DNA of 64,000 bases from Verpa conica. Its lineage: Eukaryota; Ascomycota; Pezizomycetes; Pezizales; Morchellaceae. The position numbers and the translations under genes were made by a program. Location: the NCBI GenBank assembly GCA_033030425.1, contig JAUFSD010000007.1:1674001-1738000 (forward strand). The letters run 5' to 3'. Positions within the stretch are counted from its first letter, which is position 1, and each line of letters starts with the position of its first letter. The notes under the pieces were generated by a model that saw only the letters and a program-made list of their open reading frames with translations, had not been told where the DNA came from and did no database searches. Positions 10,593-22,584 of this stretch are shown here, piece by piece.

Positions 10593-13500
10593 TACCATTC
10601 TCTACCAACCACCCAGCTCCAATTAAGTGCCTAAGTACCCCTGACCATCACCCAAGCAACGACTAGTATTTGAACTCTATCTTTACTCATAACCCACCTA
10701 CAACCACATCGTCATCCTACTTAGCTCATAGATATCTACCCTGAAATACCTTCCTAAGTGTAAATCTAAATACAAAGCACCCAGATACTATCTCTAATAA
10801 GTATCAACTACAATACTCCTTTTTTTTTTTTTTTTTTATATCAAGTGATTTTATTCTTCTGGGTACAAAATCTGGTATGCAGTACGAAACTATGACCTAT
10901 CAACTACAATACTCCATAGTCTATAATCTTAAATTACAATAGTCTGTGTCTAGTGGTGTAAAACCCCAAACCATACGATACACATATTGTCCTCAAATCA
11001 CCTTAGTCCATGAAGTGCAGGAAAAGCAATATCTGTCTGCAAGGTAATCAAGCTTTGAGCATCTTGCAGTTACATCAAGGTAGTTAGACCCGGCAAGCAG
11101 TTCTTCCGCGATCCGATGATCACATCTAGGGTATAGAGTACTATAAATAGCTCTTGCAACCGTTTAGGCCAATAATCCATACTTTTTTCATACTCACTTT
11201 AGGTTGATTATCAATATAAACTTTTTTTCCCTCCTTGCGATGATTTCTTCTTTGGGTGCTCGTGCTCTCGTGATTCTCTCAAACAAGTTGGTTCTAGACC
11301 CTTCGGTTCTGGGCCGATTGTCATAACAGCTTGTGGTTAATCTTCCTAAAACCTAATTTGTAGTATGACTGGGCTAGGCTAGGCTAGGCGCTACAAATTC
11401 GTTGAATTCGGATTATAGTGGTGTGCGGGCACCGGCCGGGTTCTTTACTACCCGTTAGTAACGCATATCAAAAACTATGACAGCAGCTGGATTCTTTGAG
11501 TGCTCCATCTCGTGGGTTTCCATTCATATAACAGTAAATATGGGTATCGTCATTATACCGTTAGTATATTTATTTTATCAAGCCTCACAAATATATCGTT
11601 TTTTTCAAAACTTATCGTTATACTTGAATCAAAAAGCGGAATCTACCTCATTTGTTATTAACAATAGTATAGATCGTGAGGAGATTAAGTTATCTATATA
11701 TTCGAGCAGAAGTGTGAGCCTGCAGTTCGCTATTTCCATAAAACAAAATGAGGGATCGAAGACTTCTCGTATTAATTTAGTGGCGTACCAAAACCACACA
11801 CCCTCACCTAAATGGGTCATTTTTACCGGACATCCACGATTTACAGCCTATTGCAATTCATATTAGTAAATATGACTAAATAAACTTCCACACAATTACA
11901 TATAGTGGAGTAGTAGTAGATTATCAACGATTCCATAAGCTACTAGAGCTATATTAGACTTAGTGCTTAATGCTATGTAGTATAATAAAAAAAATCTCTA
12001 TATCGGCCGAGTTGCCATATTAGATCCCGTATAGTTAGCTATATATACATTATAATTTAATATAAATATGCATTAATTGGCAGAATGATATTGCCCGGGA
12101 ACTCTTCTTCCCTTCGGCACCTCCCATATTTGCCCGGGTCTTTATGCGGGAACCAATTTCGTGGGGACCCCGCTGGCCGGAACACATACGTCAACAGAAA
12201 GAAGACCAGGCCCTATACTGATCTGACAATAACACCCCCCTCAACCACCCCCGACCCCCCGGGAGAGACACCAAGGATACGTAACTACGCATACCCTACG
12301 AGGAAATCCTTGAAGTAGTTTATTTTTTCTTCAATTACCGAGTCAGAAATACTCAAGAGTGGACCCCGGCAGAGCAATGGTCTTTTGCCCTAATGATCAA
12401 AAACCCAATGCGGGGTACATCCATCGGAGGTAAAGATTCTCCGCTTCGATCGTGCCAGCTGTAGATGCAGAACATAGCCAAAGTCTCATATTTTGATATG
12501 TACTAGCTAGACCGGGGAAAGAAGTAAAGAAATGTACGTCTAGTAAAGGAATGTATGTCTAAAAGTAGGTCTTTTTTTTAGAGGCAGAGAGTAGATCTAC
12601 TTGCTATTTATAGAGTAAATTTTTTTTTTTTTGTCTTGGTCTTTATTACGTATTATTTTGTGCTTTCCTATAGGGAGTAATGTTGTTCCTTGAAATTTAC
12701 TAATTCTAGTAGGAATTTTTTTTTCGTCTCAAATAAAAATACTGGCTTAACGTTTAGTCGACTTATTTTGAAGACGTGCATTTTTTTTGCTTATCGAAGT
12801 ATTTGGAATTGGGCGAGCTGAGACCGTCGTCCGGATACGCAACCGAAATAGACCTAACCGATCGGCTGTCGGGTTGGAAGTGGTCATAAACAGTCACTCG
12901 TGATATGATTTGGCATACAGCTGTCACTATTGGTTACACTCGGCATCTACTAATGTGGGCTACAAAACCAGACCAACCCCTACTAATGCTTTATATGTGG
13001 ATAAACAACAAGGCAAGTGCCTTAGAGTGGGGCGATTATTATCTGCAATCATAATTTGTTGTCTTTTCATACATGCCGAGGGTTTGGGGGGGGTGGCAAC
13101 CGAGCCTCACAACTCAGCTATTCCTCAATTATGTTCTACAAAATAAGATAGCAAGATATCACCCTTGTAAATAGCTCAATCAAGTCATAGCAATTTCTAA
13201 GATTCATATGGGGGGAGGAGGGGCCTACGGCTATTGTATACGAAGTTATTTTTACTACGGGTATTTTGACATTCGACCTGGTTAACTACCCTGGAGTCAA
13301 AAAGGTTTCTTTGTGTTCTATAGAGAATGTGGGGCACCATAATGGTTACACGTGCATGAAAGACCAGGGCTGCAGCTGGGGCTCCCAGCGCCTTGGGTAG
13401 GCATTCACTGTACCGAATAGGCCGAATGCACAGCTGTGCCTTACCTATGCATTCGAGGAACGATCTTGTTCAGATCCTGGACCCTGCTAAGGCCTGAAAG

Positions 13501-13743
13501 TACATTCCATGCGGTATTCACAGCACTATATTACTTTACTTTACCTTAGACTATCAGTCGATCCCGTTCCCTAATTCAGCCGACCCGTTGGTGGGCCTGA
13601 TAAGTAGGGGATCGGCACTTGATGCTATGCACCTACGTGTGTTTTTTTTTTTGAACACCTGTAGATACATGAAGCCATTCGAGTAAGCCTTGCACAAGTA
13701 GCACCACCACTACCGGCAGAAGAGTAAAAAAAGGTTGAGAATA

Positions 13744-13877
13744 GAGTATTTTAGTCCGCCCCTGTCGTCATAGGTATTTAAAGCTCAAAAAAAGCCATTT
13801 TATTGGTGTGGCTTTAGTGTGGCTTTTGCTGTAGACAAATCGACTGGGAAATGAGTACAGGGGGGACTAAAATACCC
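13744..13877. mobile_element. MITE-like element with TA target duplication
   Basis: The ends are inverted repeats. The left end reads GAGTATTTTAGTCCGCCCCT and the right end, reverse-complemented, reads GGGTATTTTAGTCCCCCCTGT. TA lies immediately outside both ends (13742-13743 and 13878-13879). About 134 bp, non-coding. TA duplication with short terminal repeats fits Tc1/mariner-type MITEs; the family assignment is an inference. Confidence 0.65.
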
Positions 13878-14347
13878 TAATACGAATAGTAATCGCTTAA
13901 GAGGAATCATGACTTCAGAGATAAATGAGACTGTATGCAGAGAAACATTAATGATGTCTCGGAACGGCATAACCGCTACTGGATGGGACTGGTCGAACTA
14001 GATCTCGCTTGTATGCGTACCTACATTCGGTGAGAGTTGTATTCAGTGCCACGCGCGATTACCCCCCGTGGTACAGCATCTCAACATGTGCGTGAGCAGA
14101 TGTTGACCTTACCCGGTGCCTAGTACATGTTTGGTGAAGAGAAAAACCCCAGTAATGTGCCCCGTGCGATTCCTACCTACGGAACTTGAGCGATGATATA
14201 TCCGTGTAACTTCCGGGCATCACCGCCAGAAAGAAAAAAAAAACACTTATAAGATAGGAGGGATAAAGACGCAACGTTAAGGTCTCAGGCACTCCTGAAA
14301 AGTCACACGGATCAACTCTTAGGTCAATCAGTAGCCCCCAAGTAAAT

Positions 14348-15642
14348 ATGAAGACGATCAGTTTCACCGGAGCTTTTGCTCTCATCTTGGGTTTTGCGTC
14401 AACTGGACTTAGTGCCCCCCTTACAGCTAACCCTCACTCTCCCAGTGTTGGGAACTGCACGAACCCCATTTTGAGGAAAGAATGGTACTTGGTGATTCCC
14501 CAGAGGTTCTTTTGCGCGTTTATTAACGCGGATTAGGCGTTCCCTCACCCGTATTCAGCAAAAGAAATACATTAAAGCAGTCAAGTGCATGCAGAAATTG
14601 CCTGCAATTACAACCTCGACTGTTCCTGGAGCCCTCACTAGATTTGATGATTTCCAAGGCGGACATATCACGCAAACAGACTTCATCCACTATGTTGTAA
14701 GTATACTCTCAATTGATTTTTATTTCTATTCTAACGTAGGTCTTAGGGGCAATTCCTCCCATGGCATAGATACTTTACAGCTACCTATGAGAAGGCATTA
14801 AGGGATGAGTGTGGCTACGATGGTGGTCAACCGTAAGTACATTTTAATAATATAAAGTTAATAAATACTAAATTCTTGTAGGTACTGGGACTGGACTCTT
14901 GATTACGAAAACTGGGCAAATGCTTCGATCTGGGATGCAGAAACAGGTTTCGGCGGGAACGGTAAACGTCACTTCTCTATATAAAAAAAATAGAAACATA
15001 CTGATCTTCCGGTGCAGGTCCGTTTGTTGACTGCTCGACCTCAGCTGTCTTCTGCGTTCCTGGGGGTACTGGAGGTGGCTGTATCACGGATGGTCCCTTT
15101 AAAGACCTTGTTCTTCATCTTGGCCCAGGCGATAGTACCGTGAGGAACGACCATTGCTTAACCAGAGATTTAAACCCTGGTCTCGCGGCTGCATACTTCA
15201 ACCCAGTCGCTATGGCCTCCACCATGTCCCTCACAAAGTTTGAAGATTTCCGTCAGGCCCTAGAAGGTCTCCTTGATAGCCCAACAGAAATCGGCCAACA
15301 CGGTGGCGGTCATGGTGGGACAGGTGGTACGATGATTGACTTGTACGCAAGTCCTGGAGGTTGGCATCCGTACGCTCGACTTATTATTATTCATACTAAT
15401 TAGACCTTGTAGATCCTATCTTCTATCTCCATCATGGAAGCCTAGACAAGCTCTGGTGGGATTGGCAGAACGTTGACCCTAAAAATAGGTTGTATGCGGT
15501 TTCAGGCCCAACCAGGAAGGCTCCTACCCCAAGCTCTAACCTGACTTTGGACTACTTGCTTGATGTGGGACCTTTGGGACCTCAAGTGCCTGTTAGGGAT
15601 GTTATGGATATTCGCGGGTCATTGTGCTACCGATATGAGTAA
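14348..15642 (+). CDS. Secreted short-type tyrosinase
   Basis: Six exons, 14348-14484, 14537-14696, 14747-14832, 14882-14961, 15018-15359 and 15413-15642, give 344 residues. A signal peptide covers about residues 1-22. The copper-A site is His89-x7-His97-x8-His106, ending in FLPWHRYF. Copper-B is His249-x3-His253 plus His276 in DPIFYLHH. PYWDW and KLWWDW are also family hallmarks. The protein ends with the YRYE tyrosine motif that normally closes the catalytic core, so it lacks the C-terminal lid and propeptide of classical fungal tyrosinases. Phe95 sits where those enzymes carry the Cys that forms a thioether with the second copper-A histidine. The expected activity is oxidation of phenols or catechols (melanin-type or peptide tyrosine chemistry); the substrate is unknown. 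It stands alone in a repeat-rich stretch but is intact. Confidence 0.92.
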
Positions 15643-16092
15643 GCACATAGGAAGGATTCAGAGCTTCTCTTAAAGTTGGTGATAATCAAACATACGCTCC
15701 TGCTTAGGATATTTTTTAATGTTTATCCAAATAATTAAATAAATAAACCCCCTCCTCCCCCTTACTTTCTCAATTAATTACGCAACCATAACTCGTGTAG
15801 AGATTTTTAAAGATGTCTTGAATTATTAGTCTCTCAATAAGCTTTTGGAATGAGCGGTACCGAAGCCTCGGATTCTGTCCACTTTTAAAGATTTCTCCGT
15901 GATCCTCCCCCCTGTAGCTTTGGGGGCCAATCTTAGCTCTGAAGATCCTGGCCCAGCCTGTGTATCTTTTCAAGATTAAAAAAAACGTAGCCTTTGTGGC
16001 TTGGGCGCAATGGATGGCATTCAAAAATGCGACTTCGTATTCGGGTTAGGTACGAAAGTGGTATGGTACACATAGTCATAAAGGTGATACAA

Positions 16093-16228
16093 TTTCAAGT
16101 TCTTATAACTTCACAACAACCTAATATATTAAACTTTCCATATATGTAGAACCTCGTTTAGTGAAGAAGCTCCGTACCTATCTCAACTTTAATACCTACT
16201 GTGGTTGTAAAGTTATAAGAACTTGAAA
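16093..16228. mobile_element. MITE-like element with about 26-bp terminal inverted repeats
   Basis: The left end TTTCAAGTTCTTATAACTTC is matched by the reverse complement of the right end GTTATAAGAACTTGAAA. Pairing extends to the flanking ACAACAACC / GGTTGT. About 136 bp, AT-rich and non-coding. No clear target duplication was identified, so the element class is open. Confidence 0.6.
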
Positions 16229-17243
16229 GTGCCTAGTTTAGCACGTAAAAAGCGCCAAGGTAAAGTAGAACTATGCTGAAATATACACAGGTATGATATA
16301 AAGTACTCATACTTTAAACCATTAATAAAAGTATAAATAAGACCTAGAAAGAGTAATGATAGTTACTAATACTGAATGAAATTTTTTTTTTCTATACCCA
16401 TGGTAATTTGGGGAGATTCCCAGGTCGCCGTTCCACCCACGAATGTCTCATATTACCTTTTCCACCTCATGCACCACACATGTCTCGTAAATTTTGCACC
16501 TATAGTGATTTCACAGTGACAATTCCATCATAATATCCTGACAGCCAATATGCCATAACCGCACAGACATTCTTCAACCAATTTGGAACTAATTCTGCAG
16601 ATTAGGATCAATTTCGGGCCACATTAGCAACCAGGCCATTCTAGGAGCGTGTATGTATTCGGCCCAGTGCTACTTTACCAGTTTGGATAATACCTCTCTC
16701 TCTTAATTTCTTGAGCTATATCCCATCTTCACACTGCTACCAATGTTATTGTAGGTATAAACACATTCTAATACAGGTCCGCCCTTGGTTTGGTACCGGG
16801 GCCCTATGACAGGGTATTATTTAATACAAAGTTCTAATGGGGCAAGGACCCTCAGCGAAGTGGTATGTTTCCAACGCAGCCGGTCTTCTGGGTCTTATGC
16901 CCGAGAAGCGAGAAAACGCCTAACATACATTAGCAAGAAAGGGGGCTGTGTGGGCGAGTGGGGTAAGCTAGAACGCAAATCGGGGAGGCAAATACTCTCG
17001 GACGGCCGGTCTAGTACCGGGAAATAGGTTCCCCAGGAGAGTAGGCGTATAGGCATTAGTATTGGGGGGTGGTATCGTACCAGCGCTAAGGTATAGGACG
17101 AGTGGGGGATTTAGGAGAATATATATGGGGAGTGTGGGGAATGCGGGGAGGAGCAGTACGCCTAGGGCGTACCACCAGTACTCTCAGGCGAGATGAAAGA
17201 CAAAGGTCTAGCCATAGCCTGGAAGTAAATCCACTCGTTCTCT

Positions 17244-17310
17244 GGGGTAAGAATCAGAAAACAGGGGGGTCAATTTTGTATAGTGTAGCGTCGTGCACCA
17301 TACAAATCGT
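17244..17310 (+). repeat. Degraded copy of the 17731-17837 inverted-repeat element
   Basis: It shares the left terminal repeat and interior with the element at 17731-17837: GGTAAGAATCAGAAAACAGG, then GTCAATTTTGTATAGTGTAG, then CGTCGTGCAC and CCATACAAATCGT. The right terminal repeat is missing, as if deleted or replaced. The copies lie about 490 bp apart in the same orientation. Confidence 0.65.
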
Positions 17311-17730
17311 AAAATCTATCCCGCTTTAGACAGGCACTGGAACAGTTGGGAGCCATAGAAACCCCTGTAACTAGGGTAAGAAAGGTACACCCTTGTACTG
17401 ATACAGAGCAAAACAGTTTTGTTTTTTGTTTTTTTATGTCGACTATTGCGCAAAACATATGTTACCCCCTGGCCACAGGGGGTTGAATTTCACGTACTGC
17501 CATACTCGCTCCCACTACTGTGATATAAATCCCCTGACCTCAAGTGCTGAAACCCAGCCAAAACCCCCTCTTTCAAATAAGCTATGCCTAGGGTTCCCAT
17601 AGAGGCAATTCACTCCCTGAAAGTGCATTTTAGCGAATAGACTATTATGTTCAAGTTGTGACTAAGAGACATGCATGGTGTGACATAGTAAAGAAAGCTT
17701 AGACCCCGTGTCTCATGGTACTCGTCGCCC

Positions 17731-17837
17731 AGGGAAGAACCAGAAAACAGGGGGTCAATTCTGTATGGTGTGGCGTCGTGCACAGATATTCTACCATACA
17801 AATCGTGACCCCCCTGTTTTCTGGTTCTTACCCCGGT
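17731..17837. mobile_element. Small palindromic MITE, about 107 bp
   Basis: The left arm AAGAACCAGAAAACAGGGGG (from 17735) pairs with the right arm CCCCCTGTTTTCTGGTTCTT, and pairing continues imperfectly to about 37 bp per arm. The interior is GGTGTGGCGTCGTGCACAGA. RNA from either strand would fold into a long hairpin. A second, incomplete copy lies at 17244-17310. The target duplication is not clear. Confidence 0.7.
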
Positions 17838-19076
17838 GGACGAATAACGTCCGCTCCTGAGTAACATAAGTACCAAAATAGGTAGCATATTTTTTGGCGA
17901 TCGATCAGGACGATCCAGAACCGCCAAGGTACTCACGATACCTCTGGTACTTATAATGGCAACCGACAATTAAAGAAAATGTAAACTAATATTTTGTGCA
18001 CTATCCATCTGCCTCAATCACTGCCTGAACTTGGTCTACCATACCCTTAGCTAATTATTCAAAAATACTCGGTATGATAAGCTCCTAACAATGTGTTACC
18101 ACTTCTTCAATCCTTTTATTAATTATGTATATGATCTTGAGTGTTACAGTCTGTAAATGTGATTGTTCCTGTGCCGGTGCTGTTCTTTATGATTGTCAAG
18201 CACCCGACGTCATATATATGTCACTTGGTATCCCGATCTCGGGCGTCTCGGATCGTCGTGATCGCCAGTAATAGTACAAAGGGTTAAGCCTCTGGCTGCG
18301 ATGGCTCCGGGCCGGAGGTTACTAACCAGGCCGAGTACGGGTTCCATGACAGCTAGAGTAGATCATGAAAATACTTTTCACTCTCCGAAGGAAAATGTAA
18401 GTCATTCATTTAATTCCGAGAAATATTCCGCATAGACACTTAAGCAGGGCATATCCCTAGAATTCTCAACTCGGACGGTTGCCAAGTAGCCTTTGTAAAA
18501 GAGTCAAAACTGAACCCCCCCCCAAGGAAGTGGTCAAAGCAGGAGCACAGAACTCAACTGCAAAAACTGGGGGCCAAGACATATGTATACAGCGACCGGC
18601 AAAGGTTTCTATTGGCCCCCCAGGTTCCCGGCGAAGATTCCAGCAGTGGCACTGGCCATAGAACCCTGCCTGCAAATCCTTGTTTCTACAATAATGTTGT
18701 CGGTCACTGTAATCATCAAGCCATACCCTTGGCAACCGTCAAATAGGTCGAGATAATACGGTATGTTTGTGTGTGCACGAGCACATAACTGAAGCTATGT
18801 GCATGTCTTTCCTATGATTGGCGTGCATTTATTGGGCGCAGTTTGATACATACCGAGGGTAACCTGATATACTACGCTGGGCATATTTGGCCTTTTATCG
18901 GGCTAAGGAACCCTCAGAACATGTCCCAACATGAGCCCCAACGCCGAGGAGAATCCCTTAGCGGTAACCTTCAGTCTCCCTGTCCTTGAACCAAGGTCAA
19001 AAAGGACAAACATAGCTATCGCACCATTCCCCACTTCAATACCTGAAGCGCCGAGCAGCCACCAAAACCAGTGAGG

Positions 19077-20477
19077 ATGGGGTCCTACTACAACACTGAG
19101 AGAGGCAATAAGCTTGCATCAGTAGCAATTATACTGTTAATCTTCGTCTCAATAGTCGTTCCAGCACGGGTGTATGTACGTACACGGATAGTCCGCTGCT
19201 TCGGGCCCGATGATTGGGCGATTGTTCTGGCGACAGTAAGTTTATTGACTCTTGGTAGGGAGTAGACGATTTAACGTGTAAGTAGGTCATTGGGAATACT
19301 TCCTGCTCTCTCATAGTAGCTGGTATGTTTTTCGGGTTCGGTTCACATATCCACACAGTTTCACCAGATGATTATAAGACCGGTGTGATGGTAAGTCCTC
19401 TATTCTTGGCTTTTATCATCGCTACTACGCTTTTTGTTAACGGTGCCACCTACAGATTAGCTGGATTTTACAGCTTTTGTATATCCCTGGTATTTGTACT
19501 GCAAAAATTAGCGTTTCGCTTTTTATTCGACGAATCTCTCCATACAAAACATATGTACAAATCGCTTATGTTATAATGATGTTCATGATAGCTTACACTA
19601 CTATCATATTTTTTTTTCTCTTGACGCAGTGCCTCCCGTTTGCTTATATTTGGGATAAGTCTTTGAAAGGGAAATGTTTGTCGTCTTCAAGTATGAACCT
19701 TGTGGCCTATGCCCATAGTGGTAAGAAAACTTACGCTCAAATTCTCATTTATTAGGGGGAGAGGCGATTATTAATAAATCATCATATTTTAGCATCAAAC
19801 ATTTTTACGGACTTTGCTCTCTTGCTTTTAGTAATTACAATGTTTTGGAAAGTCCAAATGCCGCGCCGACAGAAATATGCAGTTTATGGGGTTTTCGGAT
19901 TGGGTACATTGTAAATTTCTCCGGCGGTATAGGTCGAAATTAAACTTTACTAACACCTCTCCAGTGCAGGCTTAGCAAGCGTTGTCAAATTTACATATTC
20001 TCCTGACTTTGGAAAAAGGGGGGATTATTTATGTAAGTGAATACTTTGTCTCAATGGCCTATTCCATACTAATAACATCACTTCATCAGATGATATCAAT
20101 GACTTAGCCTTGTGGTCAGCGTAAGTGTTACTATGGAGACGAACTCTTGGACTGGGACTGGGCTTAAATGATTTAGGGTCGAGATCCAAGCAGGGATAGT
20201 TGCAACATCCCTTCCAACACTAAAGCCACTGGCTAGAAAATACTTCCGACGAAAATCAGGGTCCTCAGATCCCCCAGCAAGCGATAGTAATGACCGCTCA
20301 TATCGTCTTCGAGACTTTCCTCGCGGCTTGGTATCCATGGATAGTGAGAGTGAACAACGCATTGTATATGATAATCAAATGCAGGCCTTAGACACGCTGG
20401 AGGCAGGGAACGGCGTTCCAGGAGAGCATAGTGTTACGGAAGGGCATGAAAGGACGGATCTTGAATTAAAAATATAA
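19077..20477 (+). CDS. Pth11-like / fungal rhodopsin-domain seven-helix membrane protein
   Basis: Seven exons, 19077-19254, 19317-19390, 19456-19720, 19793-19903, 19970-20032, 20090-20120 and 20177-20477, give 340 residues. The start is the ATG two codons inside a frame that opens with GTG. Seven hydrophobic helices are evident: N-terminal SVAIILLIFVSIVV; DDWAIVLATV; WILQLLYIPGICTAKISVS; a long IMMFMIAYTTIIFFFLL; FALLLLVITMF; VYGVFGLGLASVVKF; and NDLALWSAVEIQAGIVATS-LPTLKPL. The FGPDDW, KISVSLFIRRI and LWSAVEIQAGIVATSLPTL blocks are hallmarks of the large Pezizomycotina family called Pth11-like receptors or the fungal rhodopsin domain. It is a plasma-membrane protein whose ligand and signalling role are unknown. 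The cytoplasmic tail of about 75 residues is Ser/Arg-rich. All exon phases join cleanly, so the gene looks functional. Confidence 0.88.
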
Positions 20478-21240
20478 TAGGCAGGCTAGCTAATCAAAGT
20501 ATATATATTTATTATCGTATTCACCGGGCCATTACAGATATGGGTTATGGCTGTTTTTCTCCAAGGGTCAAGGGTTTTTTTTTGAAAAACATTTTCTAGT
20601 ATATCTCGTTTTCAAGTACATGAGCCATGTATAGTGTATTTAATCTGGGTGGCAAACTTGGTTTTTAATGGCTTCGGGCGTTTTTGGGTATATACTCCGT
20701 GTAGTTTCTAGTATGAATTCATGAAACTTTGGGCTCTCTGGTAAGTTATAGCTATTTGATAAATTAGCAGTTTCTAAATCCTTTAATTAGACTTTCTATC
20801 CCCAGCCCTTGGTATAGTACCCTATAATTGAGTGACAGCTAGTTATGTGATTAGGTAACATCACACCAAGTGCCTATTAAGTACATACTATCTCACGCCA
20901 AGTCCAATTATACTACTAGTTGCAATCAAGTAACATTACTTAGTCTTACTATATATGCTCTAGTATATAAATAACATGAAACTATATATTCAAACATTCA
21001 TTACAATGATCTAGACTATACAAACAGACATAGTTGAAAACTGACAACTTTGAATTAAACAAACCGATATTATAACAGCAAAAATTTATTCCTACAATGC
21101 TCCAGTCTTTTATAAATCCCCCCTTTCACATTCAGAGCTCCCACTCCATTCTTACAAAAAACAATATCTAAACACGCGTAGGGGTAGCTATTTAATTAAA
21201 CCCCACACCATCATACCAACTCTGTAAACCCCTCCTAACA
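20478..21240. other. AT-rich intergenic spacer
   Basis: About 760 bp of AT-rich DNA between two plus-strand genes. No gene, repeat family or RNA was recognised. It must contain the 3' end of the Pth11-like gene and the promoter of the following gene. Confidence 0.5.
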
Positions 21241-21810
21241 ATGTCAAAATGGAAAAAAGCACACGAAACCTGGCTCATCCACGCACTCACAAACAGCACA
21301 TACCAAAACTGGGAGCAAGTATCTGTATCCTTCAACCAAGAGTTCCCAACCTACCCCGGAGGCTGCACCACCGAAACACTTAAATACAGATGGCAGAACA
21401 GTGATCGGTGGCGACTATGGGGACGAGCCTACTCTGACCCATTCGCGCCCGCACCGGCACGTCAGGAGTACTCGCATGCCGAGCACGGGCCTTCAGGGAT
21501 TGGACCACAGCATTGGACACGCGAGCAGGAGCGCTGGCTTGAAGCCAGTATGAGGGATAAAAAACACATCTCGTGGGAGACACGGGTTCGGGAGTATAAT
21601 AGTGAGCCTCGGATGTATAGGAGATATTCACGTACTGCGAGGGGGTTGAAGAAGAAGTGGACTAATATGGTGAGGAAGGCTGAGAGTGTGGTGGATGAGA
21701 AGCTTGATATGCATAGTAAGGGGTGTCTTTGTGATGATCTGGTGTTGTATAGCTCGCAGGAGATGCATCCGGATGAATGTCTAGGGGATGTGTATCATAA
21801 TTATAGATAA
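21241..21810 (+). CDS. Small protein with two Myb/SANT-like tryptophan repeats
   Basis: Single-exon frame of 189 residues with an ATG start. I recognise no named family. Two related units of about 50 residues are visible. The first, residues 3-53, has WKKAHETWLIHAL, a central QNWEQVSVSFNQEF and a terminal TLKYRWQ. The second, about 93-145, has HWTREQERWLEAS, a central ISWETRVREYN and a terminal GLKKKWTNM. The spacing (aromatic start, central Trp, basic third helix ending in Trp) is that of Myb/SANT or MADF-like trihelical DNA-binding repeats. A DNA- or chromatin-binding role is therefore inferred. The C-terminal 45 residues are acidic and Cys-containing (KGCLCDD). The gene sits between the accessory stretch and RAD2, convergent with RAD2. 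Confidence 0.65.
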   Translation: MSKWKKAHETWLIHALTNSTYQNWEQVSVSFNQEFPTYPGGCTTETLKYRWQNSDRWRLWGRAYSDPFAPAPARQEYSHAEHGPSGIGPQHWTREQERWLEASMRDKKHISWETRVREYNSEPRMYRRYSRTARGLKKKWTNMVRKAESVVDEKLDMHSKGCLCDDLVLYSSQEMHPDECLGDVYHNYR

Positions 21811-22584
21811 GGGTTGGGAATATAGATGGTGTTTTTAGCTGTGAGGCGCTTTTGTTGGGTTTGGGATTTGCTGGAGGTTGAACCTTTGTTTAGTATTTCT
21901 TAGTGCTACTCTATTATAATTCGAAACCTTTGTTCTCTCCATGTTCTCTCCATGCACCACAGAACTAAGTACACGAGCCCTAACTGTACCACCCAAGTAA
22001 TAATCCAAGAGATATAGCTATACCGCAAATAGAATAAAAATCCTCCACGTCCTCCTATCAAAGATAAACGAAATGTGGGACCCCCCCTCCCCCCTTGTAT
22101 GTGGTAGACTTTAGAAATATTAGGCTTAGGACCGGATAGAATTACTTATTTTGGTTTTCCTTTACCGAGTTAAGCTTAGAATAGAGCCTAAATTATAAAG
22201 CCTAATGTTGTACTAACCCAAATAGTACTTTTTTTAACTATTATTAAAGGAACTTCCATAACGGTTGTCAGCCTACAGCCGGAGAAAAAAAGACTGCCCA
22301 TAATAAAGCTCTAGAAGTCTCGGGAATTAAATCTGTCTATGGTATCATAAGAACTCAGTAGAGATTCTCATTTAGGCTATTATGGCCACCATGCCAAGCG
22401 TCTGCATCACGAAAAATCACTCATATGTCACCGCATCATAAGTAATCACTCACACACACCTATATAACCAAAATAGGAATAGTAGTAAAAATTATAACCC
22501 TCATTCTCTAGAATAACATTCTGCAAGAAATAAACTGAATATCCTCATCTAACCTTTTTTTCCCTTGCCCAATTTTTTTTTTTT
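21811..22584. other. Convergent intergenic region (3' of Myb-like gene and RAD2)
   Basis: About 770 bp between two convergent gene ends. It is AT-rich with a C-rich run near 22082-22096 and T runs near 22555-22586. I see no gene; it is expected to hold both 3' ends. Confidence 0.5.

Larger units (their letters stand above)
10102..14347. other. AT-rich gene-poor region with repeat relics
   Basis: A 4.2-kb stretch without a supportable gene. It is AT-rich with many homopolymer runs (T runs near 10820, 12620 and 13640) and broken short frames. It holds one copy of a dispersed repeat (10423-10592) and a small inverted-repeat element (13744-13877), described separately. A GGCTA tandem occurs near 11370. 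The longest open frame, 11477-11866, has no recognisable domain. Confidence 0.6.
15643..19076. other. Gene-poor region with small inverted-repeat elements
   Basis: About 3.4 kb between the tyrosinase and Pth11-like genes. I find no supportable gene. It contains the palindromic elements at 16093-16228 and 17731-17837 and a related partial copy at 17244-17310. A GC-richer stretch (16780-17240) has short frames without recognisable domains. Two overlapping minus frames near 18466-18735 look superficially protein-like but neither extends to a plausible gene. Confidence 0.6.

Noticed and set aside
11477..11866. 129-codon open frame
   Set aside because: No recognisable domain, AT-rich surroundings, no splice-supported extension; likely chance.
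16785..17329. Two consecutive plus-strand short frames
   Set aside because: No domain and no consistent splicing; the second overlaps the degraded palindromic repeat.
18466..18735. Minus-strand Cys-containing frame resembling a small secreted protein
   Set aside because: No signal peptide, and two overlapping frames look equally protein-like; neither can be extended into a coherent gene.
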